A DNA stretch of 64,000 nucleotides from contig DAIQOI010000004.1 in assembly GCA_036787955.1 (NCBI GenBank), positions 124,001 to 188,000 of the forward strand, written 5' to 3'. The position numbers and the translations under genes are program-made. The stretch is from UBA2336 sp036787955 (GTDB taxonomy: Bacteria; Bacteroidota; Bacteroidia; Cytophagales; Cyclobacteriaceae). Under the pieces are notes generated by a model, which made no database searches, was not told the origin of the DNA, and saw nothing but the letters and a program-made list of their open reading frames with translations. Position 1 is the first letter of the stretch. Each line of letters starts with the position of its first letter. This document shows positions 8,741 through 18,052 of the stretch, piece by piece.

Positions 8741-9970
8741 ATGGCTGAAGTATTGTGTTCTTTCTGCGGGCGCAGTAAAAAAGATGTGGACCTGATGATC
8801 TCCGGTATCCATGCCCACATCTGCGACAAATGTGTTACCCAGGCCAGCCAGATTTTACAGGAAGAAAAGCGAAATAAATACGACACCTCAACGCCTAACT
8901 TCAAACTCATCAAACCAAAGGAGATCAAAAAGTTTCTTGATGAGTATGTAATCGGACAGGACGAGGCCAAGAAGGTGATGGCCGTGGCGGTGTACAACCA
9001 CTACAAGCGCCTCATGCAAAGCAAGGCCGATTCGGATATCATTATTGAAAAATCGAACATCATCATGGTGGGCGATACCGGCACCGGCAAAACCTACCTG
9101 GCCCGCACGCTGGCCCGCATTTTACAGGTGCCCTTCTGCATTGCCGATGCCACCGTGCTTACCGAGGCAGGCTATGTAGGCGAAGATGTGGAAAGCATAC
9201 TTACCCGCTTGCTGCAGGCAGCCGACTACAACGTAGAGGCTGCCGAACGCGGCATCGTATACATTGACGAGATAGACAAGATAGCAAGGAAATCAGACAA
9301 TCCGTCCATTACCCGCGATGTAAGCGGTGAAGGTGTACAACAGGCCTTGCTTAAACTTCTCGAAGGAACCGCAGTTAATGTTCCCCCACAGGGCGGGCGC
9401 AAACATCCCGACCAGAAGATGATAACCGTTAATACCGAAAACATACTCTTCATCTGTGGCGGAGCTTTTGAAGGCATCCAGCGTTTCATTGCCAACCGCC
9501 TGAACACCCGACCGCTCGGGTTCACTTCCAGCTCGGGCCTGCATCCTTCCGATGTGGACAAAGACCAGCTCATCCAGTTTGTATCGGCACAGGATTTACG
9601 CAGTTTCGGACTCATCCCTGAATTAATCGGCCGCCTGCCGGTTATTACTTACCTGCACCCGCTGGATAAAGCTGCGCTCAGAAAAATTCTGACCGAACCA
9701 AAAAATGCACTGGTTAAGCAATACAAAAAATTATTCGAAATGGAGGGTATCCAGCTCGAGTTCAAGGAAGGTGCACTCGATTTTATTGTAGAAAAAGCCC
9801 TGGAATTTAAACTGGGTGCGCGAGGCCTGCGCAGCATCTGCGAGGCAATCATTAATGACGCCATGTTTGATTTGCCCTCTGAAAAAACAACCAACAAACT
9901 TGTCATTACGCGGGCCTATGCCGAAGATAAATTCAGCCGCTCGCAATACAGCAAATTGAAAGTGGCCTGA
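8741..9970 (+). CDS. clpX: Clp protease ATP-binding subunit ClpX
   Basis: AAA+ unfoldase that recognises tagged substrates and threads them into ClpP. The N-terminal zinc-binding domain has C6, C9, C28 and C31; Walker A is GDTGTGKT at 111-118; Walker B is VYIDEIDK; a sensor/arginine-finger region and the GFTSSSG-type loop follow. At 409 residues it has normal length. The clpP-clpX gap (8657-8740) contains a small hairpin GGCAG/CTGCC near 8693-8705, possibly involved in uncoupling expression, but this is weak. Confidence 0.97.
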   Translation: MAEVLCSFCGRSKKDVDLMISGIHAHICDKCVTQASQILQEEKRNKYDTSTPNFKLIKPKEIKKFLDEYVIGQDEAKKVMAVAVYNHYKRLMQSKADSDIIIEKSNIIMVGDTGTGKTYLARTLARILQVPFCIADATVLTEAGYVGEDVESILTRLLQAADYNVEAAERGIVYIDEIDKIARKSDNPSITRDVSGEGVQQALLKLLEGTAVNVPPQGGRKHPDQKMITVNTENILFICGGAFEGIQRFIANRLNTRPLGFTSSSGLHPSDVDKDQLIQFVSAQDLRSFGLIPELIGRLPVITYLHPLDKAALRKILTEPKNALVKQYKKLFEMEGIQLEFKEGALDFIVEKALEFKLGARGLRSICEAIINDAMFDLPSEKTTNKLVITRAYAEDKFSRSQYSKLKVA

Positions 9971-9996
9971 ACCGGCAGCAGTTCACATAAACAGTA

Positions 9997-11103
9997 TCAC
10001 TTCTGAAGATACTTCACAATCAGTTCAGCGGTTTTTTGCGAAGCCGTGCCGGTATCAAGGGCTTTGTAAATTTCTTCATATCCCTTCAGAATTGCCTCCC
10101 GTGCCGCGCTGTTATGTAATATTTTATTCAGTTCATCTGCAATCGTCAGGTCATTGGCTTCATGCTGAATTAATTCCGTAACCACTTTCCGGCCGGCAAT
10201 CAGGTTTACCAGCGAAATAAACGGCACTTTTATCACTGCACGGCCAATCAAGTAGCTCAGCGTTCCTGTTTTATACACCACTACCTGCGGAATTTTCAAT
10301 AAAGCCGTCTCAAGGGTAGCTGTGCCAGAGGTAACTACAGCCGCACAGGCATTTGCAAGAATATCATAGGCTGGCGCAGATAAAACACGGATATTGGGAC
10401 GGGTTTTAAAGGGCAGGTAATCTGCTTCTGCAAGGTTATCAACTTTGGGAATTGTAAAAACAACATCCGGAAAACGCTGTGCCATCTGTACAAACACCGG
10501 AGCCATGCGCCTAACTTCCTGCCTTCGGCTGCCGGGGAGCATAGCAACTGTCTTATCCGGGAGGTTATTTTTCTCTTTAAAAGTTGTGTTAAAGACAAAG
10601 CTTTTAATTGCATCCAGTACCGGATTACCCACATAATCTACATCCCAGCCAAATTGATGGAAAAATTCCTTTTCAAAAGGAAGTATTACAAACAAATGGT
10701 CAACAGCCCTTTTCAGCTGCAGGGCCCGCTGGCTGTTCCACGCCCAGACTTTTGGAGCGATGTACCAGAACACTTTTATTCCCCGACTTTTTGCAAACCG
10801 TGCTATGCGCAGGTTAAATCCTGCAAAGTCTATTAATACAATGGCATCGGGGCCGAAAAGCCGGATATCTTCTTTACAACGCTGCAAATTCTTTTTGATT
10901 TTACCCAGGTGGCGGACAACCTCCCCGAAACCCATAACCGCCAGTTCGCGGTAATGCACCACCAGTTCCATGCCGGCCTGCTGCATAAATTCCCCCCCGA
11001 AGCCGCGGAGCAGGCTATCCGGATGTAATCCTCGGATAGCTTTTATTAGATTACCCCCATGTAAATCGCCCGACCGTTCGCCTGCAACGAAATAAAGTTT
11101 CAT
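9997..11103 (-). CDS. lpxB: Lipid-A-disaccharide synthase
   Basis: Condenses UDP-2,3-diacylglucosamine with lipid X to form the lipid A disaccharide at the inner face of the inner membrane. The 368-residue sequence starts with the typical LYFVAGERSGDLHGGNL block, and has VLIDFAGFN, the FWYIAPKVWAWN motif and a VTSGTATLE donor-binding segment. It converges with clpX (26 bases apart). It is read as a single-gene unit: the preceding operon ends at the palindromic terminator just upstream. Confidence 0.96.
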   Translation of the reverse strand: MKLYFVAGERSGDLHGGNLIKAIRGLHPDSLLRGFGGEFMQQAGMELVVHYRELAVMGFGEVVRHLGKIKKNLQRCKEDIRLFGPDAIVLIDFAGFNLRIARFAKSRGIKVFWYIAPKVWAWNSQRALQLKRAVDHLFVILPFEKEFFHQFGWDVDYVGNPVLDAIKSFVFNTTFKEKNNLPDKTVAMLPGSRRQEVRRMAPVFVQMAQRFPDVVFTIPKVDNLAEADYLPFKTRPNIRVLSAPAYDILANACAAVVTSGTATLETALLKIPQVVVYKTGTLSYLIGRAVIKVPFISLVNLIAGRKVVTELIQHEANDLTIADELNKILHNSAAREAILKGYEEIYKALDTGTASQKTAELIVKYLQK

Positions 11104-11126
11104 GCCACAAGGTTACGCAAAAGCAC

Positions 11127-11162
11127 AAAAAAAGAGGCTGCCATATGGCAGCCTCTTTTTTT
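11127..11162 (-). terminator. Perfect palindromic rho-independent terminator
   Basis: An uninterrupted 36-base palindrome centred at 11144/11145: a 7-base A run, GAGGCTGCCAT, its complement, and a 7-base T run. The tails make it able to work in both directions. It ends the SusC/SusD/lipoprotein operon on the minus strand and separates it from lpxB. Confidence 0.9.
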
Positions 11163-11179
11163 CTTAAGAAAAGAGATTT

Positions 11180-12526
11180 TTATAGTTTCTCCAGTCGAAG
11201 ATAAATCCTTCTGAACCAGGTGCAGTATCCGTTACGTCTGCCATATTCATCGGCATCGTCATCAACAGCTATGGTAAATACCTGACCTGTTGACAGACCA
11301 TTCTGATCCATTCGGTAGTACCCTCTGTTGGGGTAAGTACGCCTGGGTAACCCGTACCGCAAGGTTGTATTTCCACCGAATGTTCCTGCCAGGGGCGTTA
11401 CGAGATAAAACTCACGTTCACTCGTACAGTCCACCCCTGTATTTACCAAAGGTACGAAAACTGTACCGAGTACAGCATTTGTAGCACCTGTCATCCCCAT
11501 ACCCGAAGCAGTAGAAAGATTGCTGAACGGATCTGTAAGCGTAGCCAGTGCAGCCGCAGGGAGATTAGGGTTCGGGCCGCCTTCCATGTTAATCCTGAAA
11601 CTGATAGTCTGACCACGGTACCGCACATTTTCAACCAATCGCTCCGTGGGCAACCCATCGGTAGGGCGACTCAGTGTAACCACCTGGGTGGAATCGGTAG
11701 GTGAACTACCAAAGGTAAACGGCCTCACCAGGTAATTCGGGATGGTTTGATGCAGCTCCAGGTTGTGATTAGGCGACCAGACAGCCATCTGGGTCATGCG
11801 GTAATCGCCCGTATAGGCATTTGCATCATACGGGTTAGTCATCCTGCGCACCGTAACCGTAAAGGTATAGGGTGCATTGTAGAAAGCACCTGTAGCTACG
11901 TTTGGTGTAATATTTGCCTCTTCCGGATTACCCAAGCTGGGTGAAACAATGGTTTGCACGTTGGCCACCGTATATTCTCTTCCGTCTGTCAGGCGCGTTT
12001 TCCAGCGCAATATAACCTGGTCATTAAGAGCCAAAGCACCTGGGTAAGCCACTGCGGGGCAAACGTCCGGATAAATATTCGAACAAGTGGTTCCATCCGG
12101 GTCAGTAGTTAGCGTAGAAAGAGCAGTCTGAATTTCATCATGCGTGATGCGCACAGGTGCCGAGCGGAGATACTCCGAATAAGTAGGTTCGGGCACAAAA
12201 TTAAAGTTCATGGCCGAAGCTGGAATGGTGGCCACCAGGACTTCATCAGTAATTAAACCGGTAGTCCCATTCCTGTGCGTTGCATAGAACTCAACCTCTT
12301 GGAGCAGAGCGCCCTTCCGCTCGTCCACCGACTCGAACACAAACTCCACGGCTGAATTCGCCAAGTCGTTTAGTTCAAAAACGTTGGTGGTAGAGCGATA
12401 AATACGTAGGTAATGGGCTGTTGTGCGATCATCGTATGGGAGCGGGTAAAGGCTCTCATCACGGCAGGCCATCATGGTAATGCCCCCTAGAAGTACAGTA
12501 CCCAGAATGTATTTTTTAAGATTCAT
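11180..12526 (-). CDS. Surface lipoprotein, third gene of the SusC/SusD operon
   Basis: A 448-residue lipoprotein: short basic N-terminus, hydrophobic h-region and a lipobox-like MMAC at about residues 18-21. The remainder is predicted beta-rich, low in Lys and rich in Thr, Asn and Pro, as in surface glycan- or peptide-binding proteins, but I recognise no named domain. It lies 20 bases after the SusD-like gene and ends just before the palindromic terminator, so it is part of the same uptake unit, in the position that SusE/SusF-type auxiliary binding proteins occupy. The substrate is unknown; no glycoside hydrolase or peptidase is adjacent. Confidence 0.8.
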   Translation of the reverse strand: MNLKKYILGTVLLGGITMMACRDESLYPLPYDDRTTAHYLRIYRSTTNVFELNDLANSAVEFVFESVDERKGALLQEVEFYATHRNGTTGLITDEVLVATIPASAMNFNFVPEPTYSEYLRSAPVRITHDEIQTALSTLTTDPDGTTCSNIYPDVCPAVAYPGALALNDQVILRWKTRLTDGREYTVANVQTIVSPSLGNPEEANITPNVATGAFYNAPYTFTVTVRRMTNPYDANAYTGDYRMTQMAVWSPNHNLELHQTIPNYLVRPFTFGSSPTDSTQVVTLSRPTDGLPTERLVENVRYRGQTISFRINMEGGPNPNLPAAALATLTDPFSNLSTASGMGMTGATNAVLGTVFVPLVNTGVDCTSEREFYLVTPLAGTFGGNTTLRYGLPRRTYPNRGYYRMDQNGLSTGQVFTIAVDDDADEYGRRNGYCTWFRRIYLRLEKL

Positions 12527-12546
12527 AGTTCTTACCTGTTTAAAGT

Positions 12547-14685
12547 TTAAAAGTCAAGGTTAGCACCAGAGGTGTCCCAGAATACACGATCCGTCATACT
12601 AGTCCGTTGCTGGATATTGCGATTCAGGTTAGCGACATTAGCCGGATACCAGAACAACCGTGGGAACGGACCCGGTGCCGGATTGAGGGCAGGTTGCATA
12701 CCGGTAGGTAAACCTGTTCTTCGGTACAGGTTATACGCCTCAATACCGTTACCAAACAGGGCAATCCAGTATTCGCGGGCCACGTAGTTAAGTGGATTAG
12801 CGCCTGGACTGGTGTCGTCAAACGCAGCAAGAGCAGCAGCAACATATCTATCGACATCCACCGGATATATACCTGTTATAACATAGTTAATAGCAGTACT
12901 GCCGATTGAAATTGTTCCTGTAGTCGTTTGCCGCCAGTAGGTATTAGCATTAGTAGTACCTTCAGTTACTCGAACTACCTGACCAACTATTTCAGACGAC
13001 TCATCAGAGTCTGTAGCTCTGCTCCATGCCGCACTAGACGCCACGTAAATACCATTTTGAGAGGGCGAGGATTGATTTTTAACAAGCACGCGATCACCAG
13101 CAGAAAGTGTCACACCATCAATTGTAAGCAACCCACTTAGAGTTGAAATATTTCCAGTGGTAGCTACGCGAACGGTTCTGTTAAAGGCAGCAGGATAAAA
13201 ATCATTAATAGTGGTCGCTTCAGTTGGCGAGGCCGTTACACTGGTAGTTCCATAAGTTCCGTTCACGGCCCAGTCACGAACATCCGTCATAGAATAGCGT
13301 ATGCCGTTCTCAAAATGTTGGCGGGCAGTTTGGGGTGTAGTGGCCCCTAACCGCAGGTTTGCTTCAGCCAGCATAAACTCCACAAAACTGCGCATCATAA
13401 TGGGCTGGAAGCCTGCACCGCGCATGCCTACGCTTGCACTTACCGCAGCACCGGTGTTGTTATCAAAGCGACCCCCAGCCGGATAAGCTCCCCACGCGGT
13501 ACGCGCGAAATTATCGGGCGGAATACCTTGGTTATCTTGATGATCCCGTCCCCAGTATCCCCTGTCGGTCGGAACGCAGAATGTTCTGGTCCAGGCCGGA
13601 TCAGCGGGATCAACCGTAGGGTGGCCAGCACCAACACCCAGCGGTGGACGGCCAGCAACCGAATTATCAATAATACTTGTACCCGTGGATGAAGGATAAT
13701 GAGAAGGTATGGATTCTGTCAGACAGCGTAACTCGTTTGCATCAGTGGAATTTACAAGGCGCTGACGATAGAAGTAAAACCGGATTCTCGGGTCACCCGG
13801 ATCACCTCCTCTGTGGGTGGCGTCATATCCATGAAACATGTGCCACATCAGCCAGTTGCTCATGTAGTTTCCACCGCCCGCCGGATAATTGGCCACAAAA
13901 CGGGGATGGCGGGAATCAGGTGCGGAAGCATTGGTACTGTACCGGAAAATAAAATTCTGATTCTGAGCAGTTATCAGCCCTCCTGCAGCTGAAATGGCTG
14001 CATTTAATTCTGGCACCTGCCCCGTATTCAGATAAATTTTCACCAACAGGGTATTAGCAAGTCTCACCCAATTGGCGTAACTGCTGGTAGGAGTAGTTGC
14101 ACCATAATACATATCAGTAATTGTAGGCGCAACAGGGTTCTGGCGGCCGCCAGCCGAAGTAAGTGGAGTAGTTAAATCGTCCTTAGCTTGTGTAAGGAGA
14201 GCCACTGCCTCTGCATACACATCCTCCTGATCATCAAGAGCAGGATTAAAATTACCAGACCCCTGAAAAGCCTGGGAGTAGGGAACATCACCAAAGAAAT
14301 CCACCAACAAAACAAGGGTATAGGCCGATATGATCCGGGCAATACCTGCATGGCGGGCATAACCCAGCGCATCAGCAGAAGCAATCAGCGAATTTGCCTC
14401 CACCAGGATACCGGCATAAGCAGTTGACCAGATACCGTTAAAAGTTTCCGGGCGTACCGAGTTGGAGTAGTCTGTTCCCGCACCATTCTGCAAGCGGGTC
14501 TGCTGCATCCCAATTGTACTAGCAGCCTGGAACATACCTGCAAGGTTCAATTGCAGCGTATTAAGCACCAAACTTGGCAATTCCTGTCCTGGCTGCACGG
14601 CATTTGGGTTTTCCCGTAGATCGAGCGTACAGGAAGTGCCGGCAACAACTGCCAGTGTCAGTATAATAATCTTAAAGTATTTCAT
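12547..14685 (-). CDS. SusD/RagB-like nutrient-binding lipoprotein with an inserted module
   Basis: Outer-membrane lipoprotein that captures ligand over its SusC channel. The signal peptide ends in a lipobox (GTSC, Cys19), followed by the NPNAVQPGQ and later NWVRLANTL, FMLAEANLRLG and NPLNYVAREYWIAL blocks typical of SusD-like_2 proteins. At 712 residues it is about 150-200 longer than usual. Much of the excess is one block, residues about 503-604, that resembles a module known from phage tail fibres and separates the SusD helical blocks (see separate entry). SusD typing is solid; the ligand is unknown. It lies 21 bases downstream of the susC-like gene. Confidence 0.9.
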   Translation of the reverse strand: MKYFKIIILTLAVVAGTSCTLDLRENPNAVQPGQELPSLVLNTLQLNLAGMFQAASTIGMQQTRLQNGAGTDYSNSVRPETFNGIWSTAYAGILVEANSLIASADALGYARHAGIARIISAYTLVLLVDFFGDVPYSQAFQGSGNFNPALDDQEDVYAEAVALLTQAKDDLTTPLTSAGGRQNPVAPTITDMYYGATTPTSSYANWVRLANTLLVKIYLNTGQVPELNAAISAAGGLITAQNQNFIFRYSTNASAPDSRHPRFVANYPAGGGNYMSNWLMWHMFHGYDATHRGGDPGDPRIRFYFYRQRLVNSTDANELRCLTESIPSHYPSSTGTSIIDNSVAGRPPLGVGAGHPTVDPADPAWTRTFCVPTDRGYWGRDHQDNQGIPPDNFARTAWGAYPAGGRFDNNTGAAVSASVGMRGAGFQPIMMRSFVEFMLAEANLRLGATTPQTARQHFENGIRYSMTDVRDWAVNGTYGTTSVTASPTEATTINDFYPAAFNRTVRVATTGNISTLSGLLTIDGVTLSAGDRVLVKNQSSPSQNGIYVASSAAWSRATDSDESSEIVGQVVRVTEGTTNANTYWRQTTTGTISIGSTAINYVITGIYPVDVDRYVAAALAAFDDTSPGANPLNYVAREYWIALFGNGIEAYNLYRRTGLPTGMQPALNPAPGPFPRLFWYPANVANLNRNIQQRTSMTDRVFWDTSGANLDF
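12874..13179 (-). other. Phage tail-fibre-like module inside the SusD-like protein
   Basis: Encodes about 102 residues (503-604) reading VRVATTGNI, LSGLLTIDGV, LSAGDRVLVKNQ, QNGIYVASSAAWSRATDSD and VRVTEGTTNANTYW. This strand pattern is familiar from phage tail-fibre and adhesin modules. By eye the DNA is richer in A+T than the surrounding gene. The flanking SusD helices (RQHFENGIRYSMTDV before, VDRYVAAALAAFDD after) look like parts of one fold split by the insert. The frame is intact across both junctions, so this is a true fusion rather than a break. Origin by transfer is inference. Confidence 0.7.
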
Positions 14686-14706
14686 AGAGCATTTCGGATT
14701 TAAAAA

Positions 14707-17700
14707 TTAGAAAGTAACACGCAATACCGCACCATAACGACGCATGCTCGGACCGGTGAGATAATCGAATCCGATACCACCGTTTACTCCCAGGCTTGAT
14801 ACTTCTGGGTCGAAGTTTACATACTTCGGTACATTAACGGCATTGAACCACAGGTTGGTGCCTGTAAGTATAATGGAGGCCGATTTTACCGGGGTTTTGC
14901 TGAGCAACGACTTGGGCAGCGTATAGCCCAGGTTCACCTCGCGTATGCGGATGTTGGTTACGTCAAATACGCTGTTGTCGTTCCGGCCGAAGAACTGCGA
15001 GTTGAAGCCGTAGTCGGCAGCCGTGATGGGCAGGTCGTTGGGGATGTAAATCGGCTCTCCCGTGTCCGGATCCGTTCCGGCCTGGCGCACACCGGGCAGG
15101 ATAAATATCTGGTCGCGATCGAAGCTGCTGCGGCCAGCTAGTACACCACGTGCAAGCAACCCTGCAGGTGTCCAGGCTACCATCTTTCCTCCGTGGCGGT
15201 AATCAACCTGTACACTCAACGATACACCTTTAAACGACAACGTGTTGATAAGCGTGGTAAAGTAGCGGGCATTCGGATCACCCAGTTCGCGGATAATAGG
15301 ATCTATCACGTGCAAACCATCTGTTCCTACGACACGGTTGCCATTCGGGTCGCGCAAAATAGCCGAGCCTTTTATAATGTTCATAGGACGTCCCGGCACG
15401 GCAAAGTTGCCAAGATCAGTAAATCCTGACAGCACGATCTCATCCACACCGGTTCCCAGAGTAACCACTTTAGGGCGAACCAACGTAAAGTTCCACACGA
15501 TATCCCACTGGAACCCGCCGGCCTGTTGTGCTTTGAGCGGAGTTGCCGACACGATGGTTTCGATACCTTTGTTACTGATTTTGCCCTGGTTAAGGGTAGT
15601 TCCGGTATAACCGGTGGAAGGATCAATCGGTGCGCTAACCAAACCTTCGCGGGTCTGACGGTCAAATACAGTAAAGTCTATCGAAATCCGTTCATTCAGG
15701 ATCCTTGCTTCTATACCTGCTTCTATTTCCTGATACAGCTCAGGTTTCAGAATCAGGTTACCTAAGGTGTTGCTAAGCTGGTGCGTGGAAATAACTGCAC
15801 CCCCAGCATCAACGAAAGACCGGGCATCGGTTGCTATAACCGTGCGGGTACTATAGGGTGCGGGATAGTTTGCCGAAGTACCAATACCTGCACGTACCTT
15901 CAGGTAATTTAAGGTGCTTGACTTCAGGTTGCCAAACGCATCGGTAGGTACAAAAGAGGCACTCACACTGGGATAGAATTTTGTGTTGTTGCCTTTCTCA
16001 AGGGTTGAACTCCAGTCGTTGCGACCCGCCAGGTTCAGGAAGGCAAAGTCCTTATACCCGAACACCAATTCACTGTAGGCACCATAAAGCTGGGTTTCCT
16101 GACTAAACTGAAATATCCTTCCGCCAAATGCCACACTGTTATTGGCCTGGGTGGTAAAGTTGCTGTGGCGGAACAACCCGAAAACTATTTGGTTTTCAGA
16201 ATACAGACCATCGCGCTGAAACTTATCATACCGAGCGTTTACACCAAACAATCCCTTAAAGGAGATGTCGCTGGTAATGTCTTTTTGCATGTTGAATATC
16301 ACATCATGGTTCCATATCGTGTTTAATATGGACTGTGTCTGATACACACCATTATTGATAACGACATATGTAGGGCCTATGCCTTTGTTATATTGCCTCT
16401 CCTGATTTTGGGTGTAGGTATCCAGACCCACTCTGTATTGCAACGACATATTTTCATTAAAGTCGTAAATAAAACTGGTGCTGTTGAAGAAGCGATCGGT
16501 TACATCCACTTCACGGTGATATTTGGCAATCCAGCGCGCGTTTGGTATGTCGTTGCCGCCGCGATACCATACAGCTCTCTTTTCCTGCGGAGTTTCAAAA
16601 GGGAACAACTCCGTATTATTCGGATCGAGGTTTCGGGGGGTATAGAGGAAGTTGGCATACAGCGAAGGAACACCTCCGAAAGCGGCACCGCCACCGGTAG
16701 CACCGTTCAGCGGAGGGGTCTGAAAATCCGTATTGCTGTACATGAAGGAGGAGTTCACGGAAAACTTGCTGGTAACAGCACCGTTGAACCCTACCTGCGC
16801 ATTGATGCGCTTCAGGTCGTTGCCGGGCGCATACCCTTCCTCAGAAGTATATCCAACCGAAGCAGAAATATTCATTTTTTCAGATCCACCCTGAACAGTA
16901 AGGGCAGTATTGGATACCATCCCCTTCCGGAAAAAACCTGTTACCGGTGGAGCAGCAGCCCAAGGAATACGCCTCCAGTAGGTTTGACTGGCAAACGGGA
17001 GCCTCAGTGCAGGATCTGAGAGGAATTGATAAGGGTGCCCTATGGAGTCGAATTCATCGAAATGCGGCCCCCAGTTGCTGAAGAAGTTACCATACAGTTG
17101 CTGGAAACCATTTCCGTAATCATTCTGGAATTTCGGAATAGAGGCGATCTCATTCCGGCCGATAGTCTGTTGGAAAGTAACCTGAGCAGCACTGCGTTTT
17201 TTGGAACCAGCCTTGGTGGTTACCAGGATTACACCATTGCGGCCCTGTGTACCATACAAAGTAGTAGCGGCAAGACCTTTCAGCACACTGATGCTTTCAA
17301 TGGTGTTCGGATCCAGATCCTGGAAGCGGCTGGTGGCTGTAGCTGTGCCACCCGTGGTAAAACCAGACTGGTCGTTGGTAGCCGAGTTAAAAGGTACACC
17401 ATCTACCACCCACAGCGGCTGGGTATTACCAGTAATGGTAGAATAGCCGCGGATGTTAATCTGGGCACCGGTACCGGTTGTACCGCCGGTAGGGTTAATT
17501 ACCACGCCGGGAATTTTGCCCTGCAAAACGCGGGCAAGATCACCGATGGGGCGAGCAGCAATTTGATCGGACCCTACCGAAGTGACGGCATAACCCAGCG
17601 CTTTCTTTTCACGCGCTATACCCTGAGAGGTAATGACCACTTCCGAAAGCTGCGTTACGTCCAATGCCAGCGACACATCCACAACGGTACGCTCGCCAAC

Positions 17701-17949
17701 CGTAATTTCCTGCGACTGCAGCCCGATAAAACTGAACACGAGCTGAGAATTGGCTGACGGAACACTGATGGAATACCTTCCATCCGCATCGGTAACCGTA
17801 CCCGTTGTCGTGCCTTTCACAACAACGTTCACGCCAGGCAGTGGTGAACCGTCTTCGGTTGACGTTACCCTACCTGTGACCGTTCGCTCCTGCGCCCACA
17901 GCGTGAACACAAGTGCCAACGAGAAGCATGTTAGTAAAAACTTCTTCAT
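14707..17949 (-). CDS. SusC/RagA-family TonB-dependent transporter
   Basis: Outer-membrane channel that imports oligomers bound by the partner SusD-like lipoprotein using TonB energy. 1,080 residues: a signal peptide (cleavage near LWAQ), a carboxypeptidase-regulatory-like beta sandwich (about 22-105) characteristic of SusC, a plug domain with VVITSQGI and the VLKGLAATTLYGTQGRNGVILVTTK-type signature, then a 22-strand-type barrel ending in an aromatic residue (RVTF). It is first in the susC-susD-lipoprotein operon. The ligand cannot be inferred, since no hydrolase gene accompanies the locus. Confidence 0.95.
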   Translation of the reverse strand: MKKFLLTCFSLALVFTLWAQERTVTGRVTSTEDGSPLPGVNVVVKGTTTGTVTDADGRYSISVPSANSQLVFSFIGLQSQEITVGERTVVDVSLALDVTQLSEVVITSQGIAREKKALGYAVTSVGSDQIAARPIGDLARVLQGKIPGVVINPTGGTTGTGAQINIRGYSTITGNTQPLWVVDGVPFNSATNDQSGFTTGGTATATSRFQDLDPNTIESISVLKGLAATTLYGTQGRNGVILVTTKAGSKKRSAAQVTFQQTIGRNEIASIPKFQNDYGNGFQQLYGNFFSNWGPHFDEFDSIGHPYQFLSDPALRLPFASQTYWRRIPWAAAPPVTGFFRKGMVSNTALTVQGGSEKMNISASVGYTSEEGYAPGNDLKRINAQVGFNGAVTSKFSVNSSFMYSNTDFQTPPLNGATGGGAAFGGVPSLYANFLYTPRNLDPNNTELFPFETPQEKRAVWYRGGNDIPNARWIAKYHREVDVTDRFFNSTSFIYDFNENMSLQYRVGLDTYTQNQERQYNKGIGPTYVVINNGVYQTQSILNTIWNHDVIFNMQKDITSDISFKGLFGVNARYDKFQRDGLYSENQIVFGLFRHSNFTTQANNSVAFGGRIFQFSQETQLYGAYSELVFGYKDFAFLNLAGRNDWSSTLEKGNNTKFYPSVSASFVPTDAFGNLKSSTLNYLKVRAGIGTSANYPAPYSTRTVIATDARSFVDAGGAVISTHQLSNTLGNLILKPELYQEIEAGIEARILNERISIDFTVFDRQTREGLVSAPIDPSTGYTGTTLNQGKISNKGIETIVSATPLKAQQAGGFQWDIVWNFTLVRPKVVTLGTGVDEIVLSGFTDLGNFAVPGRPMNIIKGSAILRDPNGNRVVGTDGLHVIDPIIRELGDPNARYFTTLINTLSFKGVSLSVQVDYRHGGKMVAWTPAGLLARGVLAGRSSFDRDQIFILPGVRQAGTDPDTGEPIYIPNDLPITAADYGFNSQFFGRNDNSVFDVTNIRIREVNLGYTLPKSLLSKTPVKSASIILTGTNLWFNAVNVPKYVNFDPEVSSLGVNGGIGFDYLTGPSMRRYGAVLRVTF

Positions 17950-18052
17950 AGGTTAGATTTAGGTTAAACAATCGTTTTAGAGCAGCAAATTAATGGGATG
18001 AGCGGAAAAAGTAAAATTCCGGTCATATAAATTTTATCCGAATTTTCTTTGG

